Positions 11,765 to 22,610 of a stretch of 64,000 nucleotides of DNA are shown here, in pieces. A model generated the notes under the pieces. The model saw only the letters and a list, made by a program, of their open reading frames with translations, searched no databases and had not been told where the DNA came from. Both the position numbers and the translations under genes were made by a program. Position 1 is the stretch's first letter. Each line of letters opens with the position of its first letter. Source of the stretch: Siphonodentalium dalli (lineage: Eukaryota > Mollusca > Scaphopoda > Gadilida > Siphonodentaliidae); contig CP136068.1 of the NCBI GenBank assembly GCA_032622095.1, positions 131,941,989 through 132,005,988 on the forward strand. Direction: 5' to 3'.

Positions 11765-14700
11765 AAAAGTGGCCTATTTTTAATAGCTCTTCAAAAATGA
11801 CATTTTGCATGTCAAAACCATGTATTAATTGTTACGTTCAAATTACTGGTATAGTGGAATAACTGTTAAAAGTCCAATAAGAGAAAAATTGTGAGCAAAA
11901 CTTTATGGTGAACATTGGAAAAGGTCCAACACATTGATTAAATATTCTGAAAATCATATTCAGACAAAACTATTTGAACTAATACTACAGGATTATCGAT
12001 GTTTGTTGACAAAATTAATCACAATAACAGTTTTGTTTACATAACAATAGTTTCAACAGGTGTGATTTTGTTATTTAGAACTGTAAGTAAGTTTTATCAA
12101 TTTCTCAATGTTGAAGTGCTTGGTGAAGTTTATACAATTTTATTAAAATAGTTTGTGCACATAGAGGGTCCCTTGAAATCTCCAGCTGACGGTACCCACA
12201 CCAGAACTAGACAAACCTCGCTGGTGCCCCCTTGGGTTGAACCTTTCAAATCGGTACCTCAAGCTAGCAGACACCCCTCTTAAATGGTTGAAAGATGCTA
12301 CAAATTTGAATCTAAGGGTTGATACACACATGCATGTAATCTCTGTAAATATCGTGTATTTGGCGTTTTACATGGATCATACAGACCATGTAATATGTGT
12401 CTGCTGATAACCCAATCATTGCGGCTATGTTTGACCACAGTGAGTAACGCTCTGAACGTGTAGAGTGTCGTTGACTGGACGAAGTCGTCAGGCCGCTTAA
12501 AATAATTGTTCGCGCGATAACCCAAATGTTGAACGTTCTGTTTAAATCATTGTCTGGCTTCTCTTGGTTGTATACCAGTGATGGTCCCAGGATTTCCACA
12601 ATGCATGGGCTATATTATACCGGAAGCTACCGGACTGACCATTACATATTTCATCGACCGGAGGGGGGGGGGGGGCATGCAGCAACATGAGGCCTACCCC
12701 CTGAAGCCACGAAGCCACGAAGCCACTCCTGATTTGTAAATGTTATAGTTGACAGTCATATCTGCCGTGCCTGTTTGCTACGAGTGATTAATCTCATATG
12801 CAGCAATTGATGCTATTCATATAATTATGAACATATTATTACAGATTTAAATTTGAAGGTATACAGAAGGTGGTGTTGCTGCATGTGTGTCTTCATTCGG
12901 GAAAAGGGTTGTCCAGCTACGAGTCCACAACTACGTCACCTTTCCTCTCTTGTGTTATATACGCACAATTTACAACTATGGAATATTTAAGTAAAACATT
13001 ATGTTGTACGTTCTTGCCCAGATAATCCCGGCCGATACATTCAACTAAATCCCTTAGTTATTCGAAACTTTCGAGAACCAGCCCCCTCCCCCAATCATGG
13101 ATTATAGTCCAAAATGTGATAATTCAAGCCTGTACAGGCTAAAATGGTGACAGTTAGGAACTTGTTCATCCTTTGGCCTGAGAAACATATACTGCTCTGT
13201 AAATTCTGGGTTAAAATGGGGGGGGGGGGGTTGACTCTTTTTTCTTTCAACGTTGTACCTGCATTAATGTTTTTGGCGCTGTAATGGATATATGCAAAGA
13301 AATCCCTATTGAAAGTTATCACATGAGCTCGCCCTCAAATTATCCGAGCAATCTCAACAAACTGGTATTGTCTGTCTTAATGTTCCAATGCCTGTATTCA
13401 AGGCATGAGAGCACCATATCGGATTGTTAAAATTTGAACTGAGGCCATGCATAGTCGAGGAACAAATATCCTTATCCTGACTCGATTCGGCGTTGTCCGA
13501 TTAGGCTAAATCACTTTATAAAATGGAATTCACCATGTATGAGTTAGTTGATTGCCATGTGTATTAATATAGCACTTCCAAAATGTGGAGCCAGAAAGCC
13601 GTTCGGGTTCTGCTGGACGAGATCAAATTGGGAGTCAGTGTGTGGGGCATTAAACACTCATGTATCACAATCGTCCTAAAATAGCTTCAAAAGTCTACAC
13701 ATTTATTTTGATTTCGGATGACCCGTTTCCAAGAAATGACGAGAAACAAATCAAGTATAAAATCGACAGACTCAAATCCACTTTTCGAAATGAACTAAAA
13801 CTCGTGAAAAACAGCAACATATATCAGACAGGATTTATTCATTTCGGCACCCATGAAAAAAGACATGTTTATGACTGGCCTGAAATCTCTTGATAACAGT
13901 TAGTTTGATTTTGGCTTATAACTACTCACCGGTCTCGCCTGTTGACATGGAACGATCGCGCACAGGCGATTAATGCTATCAATGATTGGTGTGACCATGT
14001 AAAATACATGTATTTTACATACAGACATTACATGCATGTGTGTATCCACCCTAAGGGAATTTCTTCAGATTTGACTCTCTATACGGTTGGTACATAATTG
14101 GCACAATAAGATGTAGTTTGTTTCCCAATATATGCGTACCTTTATATTAAAACACATTGTTCTACTAGTACAAATCCTTGTGTTACTGTACGTTAGTTCA
14201 AATATAGTATGACTCAATCCTTTGGTTACCAGCCATCCAAGAAAGTTATATTTGTTCAATAAATATTGAACCCCCTCTTGTATAGTAAAACCCGCTCGAG
14301 TCTCATCCAGAATATATAGCCCATTTATTTCGCCAAAATACTATACATTAGAATCCAAGTCGGTGGTTGGCTGAATTCAAGAAGAGAATCAATAAAAAAT
14401 AAAACCATATATATGTTTTTGTGGCATTTTTTTCCTAAAAAAAGTAAAAGTAATTCGGAAGATTTTGGAATTTTTTTTTTCATTTCAAGATAATTGATAC
14501 CCGCTGATGGGTTCATAAAATCTTTTGATTCAATGATAGAAAACAACCACATTCACTTGATTTTATCATTTTCGTAAAATTAATAAAAGTTGGGGGGGGG
14601 GGGGGTGGGGATGCGACGAAACTTGAAAATTTCAGTAATGGCTTACGGACTAGAAATTTATTCTGATACTGAAACAACGTTGGTGTTCTAACGTGATACT

Positions 14701-15540
14701 GTGTGTAGAATTTTGAAAATTGTCGAATATTTATACTAAAGAACTTGACACCAAATCGTGATAAATTAAATGGAAAAAAACAGTGTGTTATCTGATTAAC
14801 AAAATTACACTCTACATGAAGCGATAATTAACTGACGTTTTATAAATTAGACAATGTTCACCAGATGTTATCACTATATACTGTCACTTATAACAGCTAT
14901 TGAAAACAATACATAGACCGAAATGCCCGAAACGAACACATATATTTCTGATGGAAATTTAGAGTTTAATCTTAACGAACTAACTTATGGCAAAAATAAA
15001 CAAAAAACAATTGATAAATAAAAATTAATGCTAATCCTACATTACAATACATGAATGAAAAATAACATAATATATGCAGGGATGAAGGATAACAGATTCT
15101 ATCACACAATTAGCCCCTAAACCCGGCCTCATATGTTTTAGTAAGACACACGTGTATTATCGGCACGCACAGTGACGTAAGAGCTTAGCGCAATGTTATT
15201 ATTATGTTCATTAGAATATAATTATGATATTCAATTTGTGCTGGGTTATAAACATGAGCGAAAAGGGTGGTTGAACAATTTTGTCAACACGAAAAGATAC
15301 ATTTAAAATGGAACTATATTTTTCTTGAAGGTGTCTATACTTCATCTTTGTTGTGATAAAGAAATCAATATCCATTTTTTAAACCCCAGCCGTTTCGCGA
15401 TCGTTTTCTCTTGCTAAAATGTGATTATGTGATAAAAATGATCTAAAATGAGTCGCAATTCTATTCGAATTTTTTTTAACCCAGTCCACTAAATTCGATT
15501 CGAGCCGAGCTCTAGGTTAATACATTTCATATAGAATTTC
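11765..15540. other. No recognised gene; poly(G) runs only
   Basis: Short frames without domains, for example 13660-13893 on the plus strand, plus G-runs of 13-14 bp at 12663, 13218 and 14592. I see no exon or intact mobile element. Confidence 0.4.
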
Positions 15541-15574
15541 GACTCATTAGATATCCTCTATGTATGGATGAAGA

Positions 15575-15850
15575 ATTACATATTGTATGGCTGATACATC
15601 ATATATTGTATGTATGAAAAATCACATAGTGTGGATGAACCATCATATATGGTAAAAATAACAAATCACACGCTGTTTGGATTAAACATCATATCTTGAA
15701 TCACATACTGTATGGATGAAGAATCATATATTGTATGGATGGAAATTGCAATGTATGGATGAAGCATCATATATATGGTATCACATATTGTATGGATGGA
15801 GAATAACATATTGTATGGATGACACATAATATATTATATGGATGAAGAAT
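15575..15850. repeat. Degenerate CATATTGTATGGATGAA minisatellite
   Basis: About ten imperfect units of 20-36 bp containing ATATTGTATGGATGAA. Confidence 0.65.
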
Positions 15851-15981
15851 AGATAAATGAACATCAGAATGTTGTATAGATTTTGTCACGCGTCGTCTCG
15901 AGCAATTGAGCGGATGTCGCATTGAAAACTCCGAAAGACTTAGGGTCAATTCACACGGTGGCGATCGATAGCCTGGCGCTG

Positions 15982-16482
15982 TAAAGGCCCAATTAATTTT
16001 CGAATCTCAGATCACATATATAAAATATATACTATATTATATACCATTTGAAAGAGGAAGCTCCAAAACATTGTATTATCAACTTATCCGATGTAATAAA
16101 CTGTGAACATGTTGTTTTTGTTAGTTATCGACGTGCTTTTGTTCTTAAGTTTCTTCTGGATTGTGGTGCAAAGTGTATTATTTCCAATGGAGAGGGAATA
16201 ACTCTATATAATAAAAATAGAGTTATTCCCCTTCCATGGAAAATACATCTTTAGTTTGAATTTTGTTGCATTCTGGGAGCCATAACGGGAGAAATTTTTC
16301 TATGATTTCAGCTGTTTTCTATTTCTCTATATATGAGCATCTTCTGAGACAAAGACGTTTCAAATGGTGATGATTTACAGTATTTTAATAATATTTTATG
16401 GCATAGATTGTTATTAAAACCGTATATCAAAGCACTATAAAAAGAAAAAAATCGGTGACTCGAAAATTAAGTGGGCCTTTAA
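15982..16482. mobile_element. ~500 bp TIR element beside the family P MITE
   Basis: Imperfect inverted ends of about 31 bp: TAAAGGCCCAATTAATTTTC on the left and GAAAATTAAGTGGGCCTTTA on the right. TA may be the target duplication. The family P MITE copy 1 is inserted at its right edge. A perfect ~25 bp-arm hairpin lies at 16178-16247. Confidence 0.55.
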
Positions 16483-16874
16483 CCCTTTACCCAACAGAAC
16501 GGCCCTGTGCCAATGCATTCTCTTATATATGCGAGTCGACCATAGGTCGCCTCGCATATATAAGAGAATGCTTTGGCTTAACACATTAAAAATTATAAAA
16601 TTGTTAAAGAATGTAAGAAAAAATGGTAAAAAGTGTTAAAAAAAGATTTGTTTTATGCCAATGCATTCTCTTATATATGCGAGGCGACCTATGGTCGACT
16701 CGCATATATAAGAGAATGCATTGGCACAGGGCATAACTGTAACTATCACAGTGTGGCCAAGGAGCCGGTTCCAATGATATCCATATTTGTATGGTTCTAT
16801 TGAGACAGACCGAAGATATTTTAGGCTGTTGAAGCTTTATTTGGCCGGTTTTGGCCGTTTTGTTGGGTAAAGGG
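16483..16874 (+). mobile_element. piggyBac-type MITE, family P, copy 1
   Basis: TTAA duplications (16479-16482, 16875-16878) flank inverted termini CCCTTTACCCAACA / TGTTGGGTAAAGGG. It contains two near-perfect hairpins built on TTCTCTTATATATGCGAG. TTAA targets and CCC ends are the signature of piggyBac transposons. No coding capacity. Confidence 0.82.
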
Positions 16875-17029
16875 TTAAAGGGCAATTCGTCATTCAAGGC
16901 TCGACGATGCACATACCTCACTGTTTACAACATACGCTTTGAGATCATGGTAATTCCATACGTTATTATACAACGGGCATTTGCCCGAAATTATAGGGCG
17001 CTGTTGTTCTATTTATTACCTATTTTGTG

Positions 17030-17215
17030 ATATCAATCATTCGATTTTATGATATCATAAAATGATTTAATGATATCACAAAATGGTGAAGGAATAGTAG
17101 TCCAGCTATGCCATGTTCTATTTATTAATATCACAAAATGAATTAGTGATATCACAAAATCGAATTAGTGATATCACTAACTGCTTACTATTGTGTGATA
17201 TCATAAATTAAATTT
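17030..17215. repeat. GATATCAC-rich short repeats
   Basis: Several alternating-orientation copies of TTAGTGATATCACAAAAT. Related pieces are near 18650-18690. Confidence 0.5.
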
Positions 17216-17239
17216 TGTTATCGGGGGAGGGGGGGGGGG

Positions 17240-18875
17240 GTAAAACATTTGCAGGAAGGTATGCCGTTTTTCTGCATCTGGCATTTTCGGGTACCCACCA
17301 CCCCCAAAAGTTATATTTTACTCCCAATAGTTTGACCCCCCCCCCAAATTTCACTAATTTTGGTCTAAAACCACACAAAACCCTACTAATATCACTCATT
17401 TGACTGGGAAATTATCTCCTTTAGTTCAAACGACAGTTTGACCTGTTTCAGAGGCTGTTTTAATTAAACATTGTTTTAATACAGTCAAGTACGTATGAAG
17501 ATTTTTTCACATACTGGCTGATAGGCTTTTATATTGTCTACCACATGCATTGGAGATCTAGTGGACAAATACAGAAACCACCAGAAGCTGATAGGTGCAC
17601 ACAAACGCTAATATAACTTACTGTATAATGTATATGCATCCAATTTTCCAAAAACAAGTTATAAATTTCCGAGCATACCCCCTGCATATCCAGTGAGAAA
17701 TACCCCCCCCCCCGGTCAAGCTATCACATCAGCCAAACGTGTGTTTTGGCTATTTTGGCTGTAATACATTTTAAGCTGATAACATCTCAGGGCAGTGAAC
17801 TCAATCTTGACTTTCGAGTCACCGTTGACATTTTGTAGAGTGTAGACATATCCATGACATATCAGTTGTTAAGCTCCAATTCAACTACAGGTGGAGTTGA
17901 CATATTTTGAAAATAATTACACGAGAGGATATGTACCAGGCTGCAATTGGAAATATTATTTTATAAATTGCTGATATCTTCAAACCTAGGTCATTGTGCA
18001 TGATACACACAATTCCATAATTTCGAGCTATTTCCTGATTAGTCGGTCAATCAGCCCATTATCTAGCATTATTCCATACCAGTTTTGTTAGACTAGTGGG
18101 ACAACTTCTGTTATACTAAACGACAAGCAGTCACTATGCCGCACTTGGATACTTTAGGTGTTGTGAGATAAACAGATCATCTGAGTTGATACACATGCAA
18201 ATAATTCACTGATTAGTTTGATTCACTGATGACAGTTATTTTCTAGCAACTGATAGTCACATTAATTGTGACATTTACTCGCTCTAAATTGTTCTATGAA
18301 CACAGTGCTCTAGGCTTAAATGTTTTAGTTACATCAGGACAAGTTTATTTATTTCAATTTTACATTTCTCGAAGCTTCTTTCCAAAGGGTGTCGGAAGGA
18401 AGTTCTTCATCCCACCATCCCATATGCAACATGCCATAGCTTAATGTCATCTCCACTATAGGGCCATATGAGGTCCCAGTAACACAGACTGTTTTAAACT
18501 GTTTTAGCAGCTATAATATGTTTTAAACTGTTACAAATGTCATATATGGTCACAAAGGTATTTTGCCTCTCGGACCACCCACCCACCCCGGCATATCTCC
18601 TGCAATGTTTTTATTACCCCCCCCCCCTTTGTGATTTAAAAACAAATGAATTCATGATATTACAAATTGGAATCAGTGATATCTTCAACTAATTTACATG
18701 TACACATGTCATTCAAGAATTTATCACACGAAAGTGTGCAAAATATACAACCAATATTATGAAGAATTTCATGAATGTTTACCAGCTGTGATAACGAACC
18801 CTCTCAGAAGGGTGTATAGCTATGTATGTAAATCATATCAATCCGTAGTACGGATTCCGTACAGATGCATGGAAT
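17240..18875. other. No recognised feature
   Basis: Non-coding DNA with short pyrimidine tracts (C-runs near 17705 and 18617) and scattered repeat fragments. No exon seen. Confidence 0.4.
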
Positions 18876-18882
18876 TAATTAA

Positions 18883-19132
18883 CCCTCTCATGACGGGAGC
18901 AGTGCTGGTGCAGAACTAAATATCCCGCGCCAGTGTATTCTCTTATATATATGCTACCATAGGAAGCCTCGCACATATAAAAGAATGCACTGGCTCACAA
19001 AGTAAATATTGTTAGGCCAATGTATTCTCTTATATATATATATATGCGAAGCTCCTTATGGGAGACTCGCATATATAAGTATTTGTATTGGTACAGGATT
19101 TCCGAAAAATTTCCAGTGTAGTCATGGAAGGG
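18883..19132. mobile_element. Diverged TTAA-flanked MITE with paired hairpins
   Basis: TTAA at 18879-18882 and 19133-19136. Imperfect termini CCCTCTCATGAC / GTCATGGAAGGG. Two internal hairpins related to family P. The right TTAA is part of the first unit of the adjacent minisatellite. Confidence 0.65.
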
Positions 19133-19738
19133 TTAAGAAGGATGAAGACAGGCTTCCATAGTATGTTTTCCCTGGACGGATTCCACGCAGAAGGATGAAG
19201 ACAGGTTTCCATAGTATGTTTTCTCTGGACGGATTTAAGAAGGATGAAGACGGGTTCCCATAGTATGTTTATCTGGACGGATTTAAGAAGGATGAAGACA
19301 GGTTCCCATAGTATGTTTTCTCTGGACGGATTTAAGAAGGATGAAAACAGGCTTCCATATCGTATGTTTTCTCTGGGCGGATTTAAGAAGGATGAAGACA
19401 GTTTCCTATAGTATGTTTCTCTGGACGGATTTAAGAAGGATGAAGACAGATTCCCATAGTAAGTTTTCCCTGGACGGATTTCATGCAGAAGGATGAAGAC
19501 AGGTTTCCATAGTATACATTCTCTGGACGGATTGAAAAAGGATGAAGGGAGGTTCCCATGTTTAAATGTTTTCTCTGGACGGACTTAAGGATGAAGACAG
19601 GTTCCCATATTATGTTTTCTCTGGACGGATTAAGAAGAATGAAGACAGGCTTCCATAGTATGTTTTCTCTGGACGGATTAAGAAGAATGAAGACAGGCTT
19701 CCATAGTATGTTTTCTGTGGACGGATTTCTGATCATTT
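19133..19738. repeat. ~50 bp minisatellite, about 12 units
   Basis: Units read GGACGGATTTAAGAAGGATGAAGACAGG-type (written in part): TTAAGAAGGATGAAGACAGG, then TTCCATAGTATG, then TTTTCTCTGGACGGA. Long frames on both strands are due to the period. A TTAA MITE adjoins the first unit. Confidence 0.9.
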
Positions 19739-19803
19739 AGGCCGCGTTCACACACTCGTAAATTTACCTGCTATTTTGTTCAGTAATTTCGACACAAAAA
19801 AAC

Positions 19804-20100
19804 AAGAAATTTACTGCAAAATTTATGTCTTCTTGAATCTTGATTCACTGTATAAAGATGTTCTCGGACTACATTTTCCAAATAATTAAAAAAAATTGCT
19901 ATTCTTCCTCTAAAATTATGATCAAGTCTGCAAATAAAACTGGTGATATGGTAAATGAATCCAAATCTGTTTTTTTTTCTTCAAAAATTCTATAAAAAAA
20001 AACGCAGTTTGTAGCAAATAATTTCAAGTTGACTATTATCGTGGTAAACATGTAGTTCTGCATGGTGAGTTCAAGTGAGGTCATCTGAACCTTAATTTGT
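19804..20100. repeat. Dispersed repeat, first of two direct copies
   Basis: Matches 21480-21772 at high identity, from AAGAAATTTACTGCAAA to TCTGAACCTTAATTTGT. The copies are about 1.7 kb apart with a MITE and a family D element between. Confidence 0.75.
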
Positions 20101-20318
20101 GCCAGAATGATGTGCCAGAAAACAAACGCAAAAATGCTAAGAAAATGCATCTGTACAACAGCGAACTGCGTGAGAACTACAAACTCTGTGGTTACGCCCG
20201 TATAGCGATGCTACCGAAATGTTCCTATTAGTTGCATGCAAGAATCAACCATACCGGTATTTGATGACAAAAGTTAGTGGCACTGGTGCTGTTGAACTAC
20301 ATACTTGTTTTGTTTTAA

Positions 20319-20709
20319 CCCTTTACCCAACAGAAGGGCCCTGTGCCAATGCATTCTCTTATATATGCGAGTCGACCATAGGTCGCCTCGCATATATAAG
20401 AGAATGCACTGGCTTAACACATTAAAAATTATAAAATTGTTAAAGAATGTAAGAAAAAATGGTAAAAAGTGTTAAAAAAAGATTTTTTTAGGCCAATGCA
20501 TTCTCTTATATATGCGAGGCGACCTATGGTCGACTCGCATATATAAGAGAATGCATTGGCACAGGGCATAACTATAACCATCACAATGTGGTCAATGAGC
20601 CGGTTCCAATGATATCCATATTTGTATGGTTTTATTGAGACATACCCAAGATATTTTAGGCTGTTGAAGCTTTATTTGGCCGGTTTTGGCCGGTTTGTTG
20701 GGTAAAGGG
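20319..20709 (+). mobile_element. piggyBac-type MITE, family P, copy 2
   Basis: Same termini, TTAA flanks (20315-20318, 20710-20713) and two hairpins as at 16483. Its right TTAA is also the left TTAA of a family D copy, so the insertions adjoin. Confidence 0.82.
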
Positions 20710-20713
20710 TTAA

Positions 20714-21023
20714 AGGTATTCAATCCGATTAAACACCCCATAACTACTATTTCTTTGGCTTCGGGGGGTAAAACATATTTGATTCGAGTCCAGGAACCTA
20801 CCAATCAAAGCTCAGAGTGATCAGATATCGATTTTTGAAATGTGTTATTTCAATTGTTTGTGGCCCAGAAACACGCCGTCAAAAGGACCATAGTTGATAT
20901 GACAGTAGTTAGCATTATTTTTTTGCAATGAATCGATTCTGATAACTAATGAGTTTTGAAGAAATTTTGTTGTTGTTGTTGTATCTTGATGATATGGGGA
21001 CCCTCTGATCCGATTGAGTACCT
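20714..21023. mobile_element. Family D TTAA element, internally deleted copy
   Basis: TTAA at 20710-20713 and 21024-21027. The left terminus AGGTATTCAATCCGAT has one change. Shares TTAA with the family P MITE to its left. Confidence 0.7.
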
Positions 21024-21479
21024 TTAATGTCGTTAGCTTTGGTAAAGATGAGTTTTATACGCATGTTGCCGTTCATATATATTCTGACACTAAATGGTTT
21101 TCTAGGACGAAATGCATGCAAGAAAAAATGCAACTTGATCTGTCCAGTGTGTGAAAGTATGCTTATAGACTGAGCTAGCGTTTCAGCTGTTGTATTTTCA
21201 GTATTTCAATGATCTTGGATATATCTGCGAATGTCTTGAATGAATACATACTGGAACTCGACTGTAAATATCCCACTGAGTACACGGTGACCAGTATGGA
21301 TGCGCACTAAGCTTCGCTCGTTGCAGCATATTATGATGTTTGATGTTAGTTAACGTATCAGGGGACCTCAACTGGAAAGATAATTCTGTCTGAAAAAAAT
21401 GGTACAATTAACAGCACAAAAGTTGGTCCAACTGTAAAACATTGCGGGCGGAAAATGTATAGCGACAAAGAAAAAAAAA

Positions 21480-21772
21480 AGAAGAAATTTACTGCAAATT
21501 TTTTTTACTTCTTGAATCTTGATTCACTGTATAAAGATGTTCTCGGACTACATTTTCCATATAATTATCAAAAGTTTGCTATTCTTCCATTAAAATTATT
21601 ATCAATTCAGCAAATAAAACTGGTGATACGGTAAATGAATCAAAAAAAAATTTCTTCTAAAATTCTAAAAAAAAAAACGGATTTTGTAGCAAATAATTTC
21701 AAGTTGACTATTATCGTGGTGGCATGTAGTTCTGGTGAGTTCAAGTGAGGTCCTCTGAACCTTAATTTGTCC
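21480..21772. repeat. Dispersed repeat, second direct copy
   Basis: See 19804-20100. This copy has small indels, mostly in A and T runs. Confidence 0.75.
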
Positions 21773-21851
21773 GAGGATTGTTGAATTCAAACAGTACGCT
21801 GTCCTGCTACGCTAGTCCTTCATCCGGTTAATGTTATGAGTTAGCTATATA

Positions 21852-22371
21852 TCATGCCATGAATGTCAACTCTAAATAGCTAACGCCCGTAGAGATCATA
21901 TTCCACTAGTACAAAACCTTGGAACTTTTTGAAGTTTTAACAGGGAACCTTATAAAGTCGAAAAAATAACGCGCAGAATATATTTCTTAGTTATTATCCG
22001 TTCCTTAATAATGTACTTCACTTCAGGTGAATGTCCCAACTCAAAATTTCACGATTTAAGTGAATTTGTGAGCGATTTCGCTTTGCGTCGCTTACAATTA
22101 CGGAATTTCTCCTAGGTAATTAATTCGATGATTTTTTGCGATATCGGCTCACAAAAGTCAGAAAAAAACATGCAATTTTGATTTGGGACCTTCACCTACA
22201 GTGTAGTACATTATTAACGAACACATAATAACAAAGAAATATATTCCCCGCGTTATTTTTTCGGCGTTATATAATGTTCCCTGTCAAAACTCCAAAAAGT
22301 TCCAAGGTTTTGTACTGGTGGAATATGATCTCTACGGGCGTTAGCCTGATTATACTTTCATGGCATGATCT
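21852..22371. mobile_element. ~520 bp long-TIR element next to the lectin stop codon
   Basis: Inverted ends of about 90 bp: GCTAACGCCCGTAGAGATCA... mirrored by ...TGATCTCTACGGGCGTTAGC, extending outward imperfectly to ATCATGCCATG. The core carries GGAACTTTTTGAAGTTTT and GGGAACCTTATA. It ends 13 bp beyond the lectin stop on the minus strand. No coding capacity. Confidence 0.7.
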
Positions 22372-22383
22372 AGTTCTGAGTAT

Positions 22384-22610
22384 TCATGGAGCGCTTATCG
22401 GATATTGACATATGGAATTGTACTTAAGCGAACAGTCGTGATCCAGGAATCCCAAGCCGATGGACAGTTTTTGCAATGCGAAGCATTGCTTTCCATTTCC
22501 TACCGTGACGTCAGAGCCAATCGGGAGGGTGATTGGTTGAGCCTGTTGGTCCACGAAGTTGTTATCATCCGATGCATCGTACCCGTCTATCCATATGATT
22601 TCACCAGTAC
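22384..22610 (-). CDS. Exon 4: C-terminal half of C-type lectin domain and stop
   Basis: The acceptor is AATATTACAG^GT, phase 1, joining exon 3 in frame. It encodes W243-I-D-G246, C279, F-L-D-H-D-C (291-296) and I-C-Q-Y (303-306), the canonical end of a C-type lectin domain with C279-C296 and C205-C304 as expected disulfides. The calcium/sugar motif normally EPN or QPD reads Q-P-I (261-263), and the usual W-N-D is F-L-D. Classical mannose- or galactose-type binding is therefore doubtful. The stop lies 13 bp from the end of an inverted-repeat element at 21852-22371. Confidence 0.75.

Noticed and set aside
19431-19740. Periodic NPSRENILWKPVFILL-type protein
   Set aside because: Produced by the ~50 bp minisatellite; interrupted by unit-length changes.
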